Of a stretch of DNA of 64,000 bases, positions 56,296 through 64,000 are shown piece after piece; position 1 is the stretch's first letter, and each line of letters begins with the position of its first letter. The DNA comes from Schistocephalus solidus (Eukaryota; Platyhelminthes; Cestoda; Diphyllobothriidea; Diphyllobothriidae). A program made the position numbers and the translations under genes. The stretch is taken from the NCBI GenBank assembly GCA_017591395.1, contig WEDG01003447.1:124001-188000 (forward strand), written 5' to 3'. The notes under the pieces are model-generated. The model made no database searches, was not told the origin of the DNA, and saw nothing but the letters and a program-made list of their open reading frames with translations.

Positions 56296-57290
56296 ATCAG
56301 AGGGACGCCAATGGGATCGCTGCTCTCGGGCTTCATTGCTGAGGCAGTTCTCCAAAAGCTTGAGACTCTGGTTTTCGCAAACTACAGGCCAACGTTTTGG
56401 ACTCGATACGTTGACGATACCTCCGTCATCATCAAACGAGAAATGATCGAAGAATTCCATAGCGTCCTGAATTCCGTCTTCCCGGGCATCCAATTCACAA
56501 TGGAGGCCGAAATTAACAACCAACTGCCATTCCTGGACGCTATTGTCCATTGAAAATCCAACGGGCATGTAAAAACTACGGTTTATAGGAAGGCGACCAG
56601 CACAAGCCAAATCTTAAGTTACCACGGTAAGCACCTGTTGTGTCACAAACGCAGCTGTGTGCGAACTCTCTACAGAAGGGTAGAAACACTGCAACGAGTC
56701 GGATGACAAGAGGGCAGAACTCCGCTACCTTCAGTGCCTTTTCATGGCCAACGGATACCCTCGTAACTTCATCGAGCGCAGCAGGCTGGCCAAACCAAGA
56801 CCAAATCTGGTAACAGAACAGCCAACAGTCTGGCGTACACTGTCATACATTGACGGCATCTCGGAGGCAGTTTCCCGCCTTCTCAGACCGCTGGGGATCG
56901 GAATCGCCATTGACCGAATTCAAACATTCGGAATCTAGTTATGAGACTGAAAACACCCCTTCCACGAGGTGAGACGTCCAACATCATCTACTGGATCCAA
57001 TGTAACTCCTGTGAAGTTAATTACGTCGGAGAGACGGGGAAGCGGTTGCTGACCCGTGTTACCGAACACGTGCGGGCAGTGAGGAAAATGGACCCATTGT
57101 CCCTGGTGGCGGAACACTGTGCAAACTCTGGGCACACGTTCGCCTTCCAAAATTCTGAAATCCTGTGTCGAGGAAATGACCGCGTAACCAGGGAAACAAT
57201 CGAAGCCTGGCACATGGAGGCCCAAAAAACCACTACCGACGACAGAATAATCAGCAGTGGTCTACAGCATACCATGTCAAAACTGTGAGG
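56296..57290 (+). pseudogene. Penelope-like RT palm and GIY-YIG endonuclease
   Basis: Plus strand: MGSLLSGFIAEAVLQKLETL (RT motif B), RYVDDTSVIIK (motif C, YVDD, about 56,407-56,440), IQFTMEAEINNQLPFLDAIV, then a stop. Degraded linker with frame changes follows until 56,940. Then IIYWIQCNSCEVNYVGETGK and RLLTRVTEHVRA, a clean GIY-YIG domain with the CxxC pair typical of Penelope-like elements, ending near 57,290. The N-terminal RT half is missing. It is homologous to the minus copy at 58.5-60.7 kb but of a different lineage. Confidence 0.85.
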
Positions 57291-57505
57291 CTAAGTATGT
57301 TGGTGGGATGGGCAAAAGATTGTATGAACATCAACTTGCAATCAACTGCAAGGACACGTTTACTTTGGTCTATGATCAGGCACAACAGCTGAACCACAAT
57401 TTTGACTTTGAGAAAACGAGAGTAATTGGCTTAGTTAGTGAGAAGATGGCCAGACTGGTGCTTGAGAGGTGGCCATCGACTGGCACAGTCAACCGAACTA
57501 TATAA
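57258..57505 (+). pseudogene. second Penelope-like GIY-YIG fragment
   Basis: VYSIPCQNCEAKYVGGMGKR followed by LYEHQLAINCKD and FEKTRVIGLVSEKMARLVLE resembles the minus fragment at 55,080-55,451 more than the endonuclease it overlaps. It ends at a TAA (57,503-57,505). The junction at about 57,258 therefore joins two different Penelope lineages. Confidence 0.75.
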
Positions 57506-57897
57506 TTACATCCCGCCTACCAGGCGCTTCGTACAAGACTCGGATCAGTTCGGCTAGGGCCAATAAGGCAAAAGAGCACGCGGAACGGAGAGCCCATGCC
57601 CACGGAAACGTGGAGTGGCGGCTGGAGGTCCCTTAACAAAGTCAAACACTGCCTCACCAATGCGCCCACAAAACGGAGAACGACTCACAAGAGCAGCAAC
57701 GACTGATCAGTCCGCTGATTGACGTGGGGAAGGCCAACAGGCACGCTGCCGTGCCTAACCAACGACGGCTCCAAAGGGGACAGAGGTCATGCGAGCCCGC
57801 CGGCGTTCAACCTCGGGGAGGTCAAATTTCACGTGGATATATTAAGAGGCACGCGGCAAGACTAACTAATAAAGACCAGCAGGAGTAGCAACCATGA
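57506..57897 (+). other. Penelope 3' noncoding region
   Basis: GC-rich DNA after the endonuclease stop, leading to a hammerhead-like motif. No ORF or other domain. Confidence 0.5.
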
Positions 57898-57939
57898 TAC
57901 TCTGATGATGGAAGCGATAAGGCTTTCGAAACGTCAGTA
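57898..57939 (+). ncRNA. hammerhead-like motif, Penelope 3' end
   Basis: UACU, CUGAUGA, one unpaired U, six-base stem II (GGAAGC with GCUUUC around GAUAAG), GAAA, CGUC, AGUA. UACU/AGUA form stem I. The single-U insertion after CUGAUGA and a stem III reduced to A-U around CG depart from the classical fold. The placement 3' of the endonuclease is repeated in the minus copy. Confidence 0.55.
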
Positions 57940-58001
57940 CAAATACAATTTGTTACATGAAATCGCCCCCTCGTCAGCTTCATCGGGAGATGACAAATGT
58001 G

Positions 58002-58052
58002 ATATATATATATATATATATATATTTATTTATTTATTTATATATATATATA
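58002..58052 (+). repeat. (TA)n tract with TTTA interruption
   Basis: TA repeats interrupted by a short tttattta segment at 58,025-58,040, just after the Penelope 3' end. Confidence 0.95.
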
Positions 58053-58129
58053 AGAGTGTGGGGCTCACCGATCTGCTTAAGGAACACGTATGTTCCTTTG
58101 TGTCCAGGAGCTCAGACTAGAGCCCTCGC

Positions 58130-58196
58130 AGGCGGTCAATGGTAGAGCGTTCGACTCAAATACCAAAGGTCGCGGGTTCGAATCCTAGGTGTGCCA
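58130..58196 (+). tRNA. tRNA-like head of the SINE-type unit
   Basis: aatggtagagcg serves as an A-box-like element and ggttcgaatcc is a perfect B box 33 bases further on. The T arm and acceptor pairs are broken, so it is not a working tRNA; it could be an internal RNA polymerase III promoter. Confidence 0.55.
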
Positions 58197-58213
58197 CACT
58201 TGGGATTGGGTAT

Positions 58214-58258
58214 GACTGGCTGATGACGGTTTATAAGCCATAAATGGCCATTCCGGTC
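58214..58258 (+). ncRNA. hammerhead-like fold, core mutated
   Basis: It has the same stems as at 54,729-54,773: GACUGG/CCGGUC, CUGAUGA, stem II GGUU with AGCC (one G-U pair), stem III AU around GGCC. GAAA is changed to UAAA, removing invariant G12, so this copy should not cleave. Confidence 0.6.
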
Positions 58259-58279
58259 TCCCTTGTCTTTGTCGGTTCC

Positions 58280-58283
<4 letters not shown>

Positions 58284-58347
<64 letters not shown>
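58284..58347 (+). repeat. (TA)n microsatellite
   Basis: A 60-base TA tract shared as the tail of the plus SINE-type unit and of the minus Penelope copy, which meet tail to tail here. Confidence 0.95.
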
Positions 58348-58348
<1 letters not shown>

Positions 58349-58427
58349 ATATAGGAGAAAATATGGATCCCAGGTGTTGAAATGGAAGGAGAAGATAAGG
58401 CAATCTCTGGGGTAGAAGATATAATTG

Positions 58428-58470
58428 TCTGACGTTTCACACTTATACTCGAGCGCATCATCGGAGATAG
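58428..58470 (-). ncRNA. hammerhead-like motif, Penelope 3' end (minus)
   Basis: Minus strand: CCGAUGA (one change from CUGAUGA), an unpaired U, stem II GCGCU with AGUGU, GAAA, CGUC, then AGAC. It has the same order and the same extra U as at 57,898-57,939 and the same place downstream of the endonuclease. The core change suggests low or no activity. Confidence 0.45.
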
Positions 58471-58541
58471 AGCATAGGGGAAACTACATGGTTTAAAAGG
58501 TCTTTCGTTCTCACTTGCGATAGGTCTAGCCACCTCGTTTC

Positions 58542-59001
58542 TCATTGGTCCTCCTCTCGTGCGCCAATGGTGCTAGACGGCCTCACTGGTAGATCACTGC
58601 TGCGGTTGATAGAGTTGGCGTCTGACTGCCAAGCTTCGATGACTTCCCTCTCCAGTCTGTTTTCGGCTCGGCCGAGCACTTGAGCCCCGTCAAAATCGAA
58701 CCGGTGGTTGTTTTCTAAACTATGCATGGCGACGTGTGATCGAATATCCTTTCGCCTTACGGTCAAAGTGTGCTCGTGCATGCGCGTACTCAGTCGTTTT
58801 TTGGTCATGCCGCAGTAAGTTGGCCGGGCAGTATAGACAGTTGACACGGTAAATAACGCCTGAGGTGTCTGCGGGTGGTAGTCGGCTCTTTGGTTGCATG
58901 ACTAATCGACGGATGGTGGCCTCCGGTCGGTGTCCAACGCCCAGGTTTAGCGGTCTTAACACGCGCTCAGTGGCTTCTGAGACGTTCCACACATATGGCA
59001 A
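58542..59001 (-). pseudogene. Penelope GIY-YIG endonuclease (minus)
   Basis: The minus strand from 59,001 reads VWNVSEATERVLRPLNLGVG, then KSRLPPADTSGVIYRVNCLY with a C-rich turn. After a one-base frame change near 58,815, it continues TYCGMTKKRLSTRMHEHTL and FDGAQVLGRAENRLEREVIE. VIYRV and TYCGMTKKR are the GIY and YIG halves; the downstream Arg and Glu of the nuclease fold are present. It ends at 58,542. Confidence 0.85.
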
Positions 59002-59184
59002 GACATGGAAGGTTTCAGGTCTTTGTTTAGGCTCACCTTCGGTCTTTGTATGCCTTTGGTATAAGCATTTGTTTACGAAGCTGCGTGGATATCCACTGGC
59101 GAGGAAGAGGTGCCATAGGGTTTTACGTTCTCGCAGCTTCTCAGCCTTTGTGCTGCAGTGTGTCTGGATGCGGCGAAAAAGCGA

Positions 59185-59770
59185 TCAGACGCAACTGCGT
59201 TTATGCGACAGGGGGTGATTGCTGTTGTAGTGAAGAATTTTCTCCATGTTTGTCGCTTTTCGAAACACGCCAGTCTTTATGGTTCCGTCCTCCTGCCTTG
59301 ATATCTGAACATCGAGAACAGGGAGCATTCCATCCTCTTCGTCCTCCATTGTGAATTGAATTTGTGGGAAAATCGAGTTCAGATCCATTTTGAAGTTCTC
59401 TTTGGCTTCTCGGTGTATGATAACAAAGGTGTCGTCCACGTAGCGCATCCAGAATTTCGGCTTGTAGATCTGGAAGACCAAAGTTTCCAGTTCTTGCAGG
59501 ATGGCCTCCGCAAGGTAGCCGGAGATCGGTGATCCCATCGGGATTCTCTGGATTTGCTCATAAACATAGTCGTTAAACGTGAAGTACGTGCGAAGGCAAT
59601 AGTCCAGTAACTCCATTGCGTGTTCCCTTTTAAAAAGTTTATCTTCATCGTTGTACCTTCTGTCCAGAAGATCATCGATGACTCTCATGGCCAATTCTTT
59701 TGGGATGGATGTGAATAAGGAGACGACGTCAAAGGACACCATTATCTCGTCGGGGGCGATTGTGATGCCT
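59185..59770 (-). pseudogene. Penelope RT core (minus)
   Basis: Minus strand: MVSFDVVSLFTSIPKELAM (motif A, DVVSLFTSIP), RIPMGSPISGYLAEAILQEL (motif B), RYVDDTFVIIHREA (motif C, YVDD), then IQFTMEDEEDGMLPVLDVQI. All RT catalytic residues are intact in this 186-codon frame. It is separated from the upstream part by a frameshift in a T run near 59,780. Confidence 0.9.
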
Positions 59771-60714
59771 CGGAGTTTTTTCTAGGAAGTGCGTTGAGGA
59801 TACGGCTGTGTGTTCTGAGCCCTCTACCAGCTTCTTCAAATGCTTAGCGAGCCATTTAGCCAGTCCGTAGTTAGGCGTGCCTTTCAGCGCCACGATGGGC
59901 CATAGGGGAACATTTGGCTTGTGGATTTTTGGCAAACCGTAGAACCGCGCTAAGGCGGCATCCTGTGGTTTCATTTGTCTCCAATCGTTTTCGGATATTG
60001 CCTTTTGGCTTCTCATTAGATTCAGACTCTAATTGATTTTTCCTACCAGTGTTTTCATAGGGTCAGATTCGACGACCTTATATGACTGACTGTCGTTTAG
60101 TAGCTCCTGAGCTTTTGCCACGTATTCTGACTTGTCCAAGATTACAGTTGCCCGTCCTTTGTCCGCTGGAACAATAACAATTTCTTCGTCCATCTTTAAT
60201 TCCCTAATGGCCTTTACCTCGGCTGGAGGGATAGTTCGGCGTGGCCTGAGGGATATGATGAGGGAGGCAATTTGCTGGCAGATCGAGTTCTTGGCGTCTT
60301 CTGTGGTCTGAGTCTTTGAGAGTGTCGCTTCCAGTGAGGCAATAAAATCCACTGTATGTGCGTCTCCTGTGTTGAAGCCGGATTCGTGCTGAAGTTCTTT
60401 AATCTGATCAGCTGTTAGTTGTTCAGACGACAGATTATGGACGGATAATTGTTCAGGTACGTGTGCCTGTGCTTGTTTAAAGCTACATATTTTGTTCAGT
60501 AGTTGGGCCTTTTTCTTGTCTCGGACCTCAATCATCTTATTCGTGATCCAGGGCTCTAAGTTTTCCAGTGTTGTCCTCTCCAGGTGTGATGCACATTCTG
60601 CTTTCTCCCGCTCGATTTCCCTGCCGTATTTTTGGAGACGAATGTGGCATTCATTGATAAGGGTTCTAAATAGGCGGCGACGGAAGCTCCTGGCGACATC
60701 CCGACCGAAATCCG
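59771..60714 (-). pseudogene. Penelope N-terminal region (minus)
   Basis: Minus strand from 60,710: DVARSFRRRLFRTLINECHI followed by a charged helical region. Then comes IVIVPADKGRATVILDKSEY (about 60,180-60,120), a block typical of Penelope RTs before motif A. A stop lies at 60,029, then ARFYGLPKIHKPNVPLWPIV in the next frame (59,960-59,890). Two frames and one stop make it a pseudogene. The 5' end stops at (TA)n. Confidence 0.85.

Positions 60715-60771
<57 letters not shown>
60715..60771 (+). repeat. (TA)n microsatellite
   Basis: A TA tract with one G at 60,744; it separates the Penelope 5' end from the retrozyme array. Confidence 0.95.
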
Positions 60772-60775
<4 letters not shown>

Positions 60776-60878
60776 CATATATTATACCGTAGTTCCAACA
60801 TAGGTAGTAGCCAAAAGCCCAGAAATATTTTGCCGATGTTTCTGCTGCTGCTCCTCAGTGGATCCCCAGGGTTGAATG
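60772..60878 (-). repeat. inverted partial array unit
   Basis: The minus strand matches part of the 355-bp unit: ccactgaggag, cagcagcagaaacatcggc, gggcttttggctac, then acggtataatatatgtgcca. GAAA is lost. At about 60,878 the orientation flips to plus, giving a head-to-head junction. Confidence 0.8.
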
Positions 60879-61061
60879 GGCATTACGTGGTAATTCCACA
60901 GTGGTTGATTGTCCTCGACCCAAATGTTCATTGAAATTTCGGTTCTTACCCTAAAATAATTCATCTGACTACATGTCCTGAATTTAAATATTTCAGAAAT
61001 TATTTCCTTGATTATTCTCTAGAGTCCCTATACCAAAAACCGCATAGAGAACGCTGGGGGA

Positions 61062-61133
61062 CCCACTGAGGAGCCGAAACCCTCGTTGCTGCGTCACGCA
61101 GCAGCAAAAACATCGGCGAAACACGTGTCTGGG
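61062..61133 (+). ncRNA. hammerhead ribozyme, array unit 1
   Basis: CCCA, CUGAGGA, GCCGA with UCGGC, GAAA, stem III A-U and C-G around ACGU, GUC, UGGG. The core is intact; there are small changes only inside the long stem II loop. Confidence 0.85.
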
Positions 61134-61414
61134 CTTTTAGCTAGAACCTATGTCAGAAGTACGGTATAATATATGTACCATATACGATTCGTACTACTTG
61201 TAATACTACTTGTTTTTAGAATGGGCAATATCAGGTTATTCCATTGTGGTTGATTGTCTTCGACCCAAATGTTCATTGAAATTTCGGGTCTGACCCTAAA
61301 ACGTCATGTCCAAATCATCTGACGCCATGTCCTGCACTTAATAATTTCAGAAATTATTTCCTTGATTATTCTCTGGAGTCCATATACCAAAAACCGCATA
61401 GAGAAAGCTGGGGA

Positions 61415-61486
61415 CCCACTGAGAAGCCGAACCCCTCGTTGCTGCGTCTTGCAGCACCAGAAACCTCGGCGAAACACAGACCTGGG
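61415..61486 (+). ncRNA. decayed hammerhead, array unit 2
   Basis: CUGAGAA replaces CUGAGGA, and the stem III/cleavage part reads CACAGACCUGGG, so GUC is lost. It should be inactive. Confidence 0.7.
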
Positions 61487-61769
61487 CTTAAAGCTAGTAT
61501 CTATGTTAGAAGTACGGTATAATATATGTGCCATATACGATTCATACTACTTGCAGTACTACTTTTTTGTAGAATGGGCAATACGTGGTTATTCCACAGT
61601 GGTTGATTTTCATCGACACAAAGGTTCATTAAAAATTCGGGTCTGACCCCTAAAAACGTCATGTCCAAATCATCTGACTCCATGTCCTGCACTCAATAAT
61701 TTCAGAAATTATTTCCTTGATTATTCTCTGGAGTCCATATACCAAAAACCGCATAGAGAACGCTGGGGA

Positions 61770-61841
61770 CCCACTGAGGAGCCGAACCCCTCGTTGCTGC
61801 GTCACGCAGCAGCAGAAACATCGGCGAAACACGTGTCTGGG
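61770..61841 (+). ncRNA. hammerhead ribozyme, array unit 3
   Basis: It matches the array consensus in every conserved position, including the inner hairpin TGCTGCGTCACGCAGCA. Confidence 0.88.
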
Positions 61842-62124
61842 CTTTTAGCTAGTACCTATGTCGGAAGTATGGTATAATATATGTGCCATATACGATTCAT
61901 ACTACTTGTAGTACTACTTGTTTGTAGAATGGGCATTACGTGGTTATTCCACAGTGGTTGATTGTCTTCGACCCAATTGTTCATTGAAATTTCGGGTCTG
62001 ACCCTAAAAAAGTCATGTCCGAATCATCTGACTCCATGTCCTGCACTTAATAATTTCAGAAATTATTTCCTTGAATATTCTCTGGAGTCCATATACCAGA
62101 AACCGCATAGAGAACGCTGGGGGA

Positions 62125-62197
62125 CCCACTGAGGAGCCGAAACCCCTCGTTGCTGCGTCACGCAGCAGCAGAAACATCGGCGAAACACGTGTCTGGG
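62125..62197 (+). ncRNA. hammerhead ribozyme, array unit 4
   Basis: All core elements intact; one extra A in the stem II loop. Confidence 0.88.
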
Positions 62198-62480
62198 CTT
62201 TTAGCTAGTACCTATGTCGGAAGTACGGTATAATATATGTGCCATATACGATTCATACTACTTGTAGTACTACTTTTTTGCAGAATGGGCAATACGTGGT
62301 TATTCCACAGTGGTTGATTTTCTTCGACCCAAATTTTCATTGAAATTTCGGGTCACACTCTAAAAAAGTCATGTTCGAATCATCAGACTCCATGTTCTGC
62401 ACTTAGTTATTTCAGAAATTATTTCCTTTATTATTCTCTTGAGCCCATATTCCAGAAACCGCATTGAAAACGCTGGGGGA

Positions 62481-62552
62481 CCCACTGCGGAGCCGAACCC
62501 CTCGTTGCAGCGTGACGCAGCAGCAGAAACATCGGCGAAACACGTGTCTGGG
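62481..62552 (+). ncRNA. hammerhead with core mutation, array unit 5
   Basis: CUGCGGA in place of CUGAGGA changes invariant A6 to C; the rest is intact. Confidence 0.75.
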
Positions 62553-62834
62553 CTTTTAGCTAGAACCTATTTCGGAAGTACGGTATAATATATGTGCCAT
62601 AAATTATTCATACTACTTGTAGTACTACTTGTTTGTAGAATGGGCATTACGTGGTTATTCCACAGTGGTTGATTGTCTTCGACCCAAATGTTCATTGAAA
62701 TTTCGGGTCTGACCCTAAAAAGTCATGTCCGAATCATCTGACTCCATGTCCTGCACTTAATAATTTCAGAAATTATTTCCTTTGATTATTCTCTGGAGTC
62801 CATATACCAGAAACCGCATAGAGAACGCTGGGGA

Positions 62835-62905
62835 CCCACTGAGGAGCCGAACCCCTCGTTGCTGCGTCACGCAGCAGCAGAAACATCGAAAAACTGTGTT
62901 TGTGG
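62835..62905 (+). ncRNA. decayed hammerhead, array unit 6
   Basis: The 5' half is intact (CCCA, CUGAGGA, GCCGA), but the 3' half reads ATCGAAAAACTGTGTTTGTGG, so stem II and GUC are lost. Confidence 0.7.
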
Positions 62906-63186
62906 TTTATGCTAGTATCTATGTCGGAAGTACGGTATAATATATGTGCCATAAACGATTCATACTACTTGTAGTACTACTTGTTTGTAGAATGGGCATT
63001 ACGTGGTTATTCAGCAGTGGTTGATTGTCTTCGACCCAAATGTTCATTGAAATTTCGGGTCTGACTCTAAAAAAGTCATGTTCGAATCATCGGACTACAT
63101 GTCCTGCACTTAGTAATTTCAGAAATTATTTCTTTATTATTCTCTTGAGTCCATATACCCGAAACCGCATAGAGAACGCTGAGGGA

Positions 63187-63256
63187 CCCACTGAGGAGCC
63201 GAATTCCTCGTTGCTGCATCACGCAGCAGCAGAAACATCGGCGAAAACCGTGTCTG
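63187..63256 (+). ncRNA. hammerhead with altered stem III, array unit 7
   Basis: The core and stem II are kept. GAAAACCGUGUC replaces GAAACACGUGUC, which adds an A and disturbs the tiny stem III; UGG has lost a G. Confidence 0.65.
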
Positions 63257-63537
63257 GCTTTAGCTAGTACCTATGTCGGAAGTACGGTATAATATTTGTG
63301 CCATATACGATTCATACTACTTGTAGTACTACTTGTTTGTAGAATGGGCATTACGTGGTTATTCCACAGTGGTTGATTGTCTTTCGACCCAAATGTTCAT
63401 TGAAATTTCGGGTCTGAGCCTAAAAGTCATGTCCGAATCATCTGACTCCATGTCCTGCACTTAATAATTTCAGAAATTATTTCCTTGATTATTCTCTGGA
63501 GTCCATATACCAGAAACCGCATAGAAAACGCTGGGGG

Positions 63538-63610
63538 AACCCCTGAGGAGCCGAACCCCTCGTTGCTGCGTCACGCAGCAGCAGAAACATCGGCGAAACA
63601 CGTGTCTGGG
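63538..63610 (+). ncRNA. hammerhead ribozyme, array unit 8
   Basis: The core, stem II and GUC are intact. The stem I strand has lost the A of CCCA (…aaccc then CUGAGGA), so stem I is shorter. Confidence 0.75.
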
Positions 63611-63894
63611 CTTTTTAGCTAGTACCTATGTCGGAAGTACGGTATAATATATGTGCCATATACGATTCATACTACTTGTAGTACTACTTGTTTGTAGAAT
63701 GGGCATTACGTGGTTATTCCACAGTGGTTGATTGTCTTCGACCCAAATGTTCATTGAAATTTCGGGTCTGACCCTAAAAAGTCATGTCCGAATCATCTGA
63801 CTCCATGTCCTGCACTTAATAATTTACAGAAATTATTTCCTTGATTATTCTCTGGAGTCCATATACCAGAAACCGCATAGAGAACGCTGGGGAC

Positions 63895-63964
63895 CCCACT
63901 GAGGAGCCGAACCTCGTTGCTGCGTCACGCAGCAGCAGAAACATCGGCGAAACACGTGTCTGGG
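63895..63964 (+). ncRNA. hammerhead ribozyme, array unit 9
   Basis: All core elements intact. Two bases are missing from the stem II loop (cgaacctcg). The unit continues past the window edge. Confidence 0.85.
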
Positions 63965-64000
63965 CTTTTAGCTAGTACCTATGTCGGAAGTACGGTATAA

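Larger units (their letters stand above)
58055..58283 (+). mobile_element. SINE-type unit: tRNA-like head, hammerhead, (TA)n tail
   Basis: The order is: a gtgtggggctcaccgatctg block shared with 54,018, a palindrome near 58,081-58,096, a tRNA-like region (58,130-58,196), a hammerhead-like fold (58,214-58,258), a cccttgtctttgtcggttcc tail, then a 60-base TA tract. Part of it recurs at 54.0-54.2, 54.7 and 26.35 kb. It has no ORF, so a nonautonomous element is likely. Confidence 0.7.
58348..60714 (-). mobile_element. Penelope-like element, nearly full coding length
   Basis: Minus strand, from a (TA)n tract at 60,715 to one at 58,347. It encodes an N-terminal region, RT and GIY-YIG endonuclease with a hammerhead-like motif in the 3' part. 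Two or more frameshifts disable it. It is the most complete Penelope copy here and the most likely recent relative of a source of RT for the repeats around it. Confidence 0.88.
60879..64000 (+). repeat. tandem array of about 355-bp hammerhead-bearing units (retrozyme-like)
   Basis: Nine head-to-tail units, the last cut by the window edge. The block tctgggcttttagct recurs at about 61,128, 61,482, 61,836, 62,192, 62,547, (62,900 decayed), 63,253, 63,605 and 63,959, so the period is about 350-359. Each unit has a hammerhead-type segment of about 70 bases and a 285-base remainder with small inverted words (tactacttgtagta). No ORF is conserved. Units differ by a few percent. The period, ribozyme class and short stem III match what is known of metazoan retrozymes and the schistosome hammerhead satellite; the assignment itself is inference. 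Confidence 0.9.

Noticed and set aside
60715..60803. Isoleucine/tyrosine-rich peptides encoded across TA tracts here and at 54.6, 58.0 and 58.3 kb.
   Set aside because: They are translations of microsatellites and carry no meaning.
60879..64000. CRISPR array.
   Set aside because: The whole 355-bp unit repeats; there are no short repeats with unique spacers, and the DNA is eukaryotic.

Overview
The window is animal nuclear DNA: one split gene with GT-AG introns, surrounded and interrupted by retroelements. There is no operon structure, rRNA or phage. The mix of Penelope-like elements with GIY-YIG endonucleases, an APE-type LINE with C2H2 fingers, and hammerhead-ribozyme repeats fits a flatworm. 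A tapeworm is my best guess, but that is inference from family knowledge; I had no species match.

Host gene (about 4.0-38.7 kb, + strand). Ten exons read in phase to a stop at 38,688-38,690. They encode 533 residues of a PICALM/AP180 clathrin-assembly protein: the C-terminal half of the ANTH domain, then a Ser/Pro/Ala-rich tail with DLF and NPF motifs and the conserved PICALM C-terminal block. The N-terminal half of ANTH is not seen in phase and is probably left of the window. The first intron visible here is 12.3 kb. The introns hold old LINE pieces, a diverged 1.45-kb tandem duplication, foldback repeats, AT-rich blocks and several hammerhead-like motifs.

Left edge (1-3.7 kb) and right flank (39.5-53.9 kb). 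One LINE family (endonuclease, reverse transcriptase, C-terminal C2H2 fingers, modular 3' region) is present as a 5'-truncated minus copy, a nearly complete but broken plus copy (45.9-52.3 kb) and a third plus copy joined head-to-tail (52.3-53.9 kb). A nearly exact 2.1-kb tandem duplication lies just before the long copy.

Penelope and ribozyme region (54-64 kb). Penelope-like fragments in both orientations are mixed with long (TA)n tracts, tRNA-like SINE-type units with hammerhead-like folds, and an array of about 355-bp repeats that runs off the right edge. Each array unit contains, or once contained, a type I hammerhead ribozyme with a very short stem III. A solo unit sits inside (TA)n at 54.25-54.63 kb, and a diverged relative with a compact, complete ribozyme lies in a PICALM intron at 35.24 kb. 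This looks like a retrozyme system (short tandem repeats whose transcripts would self-cleave into unit-length RNAs), with Penelope-like elements as plausible suppliers of reverse transcriptase.
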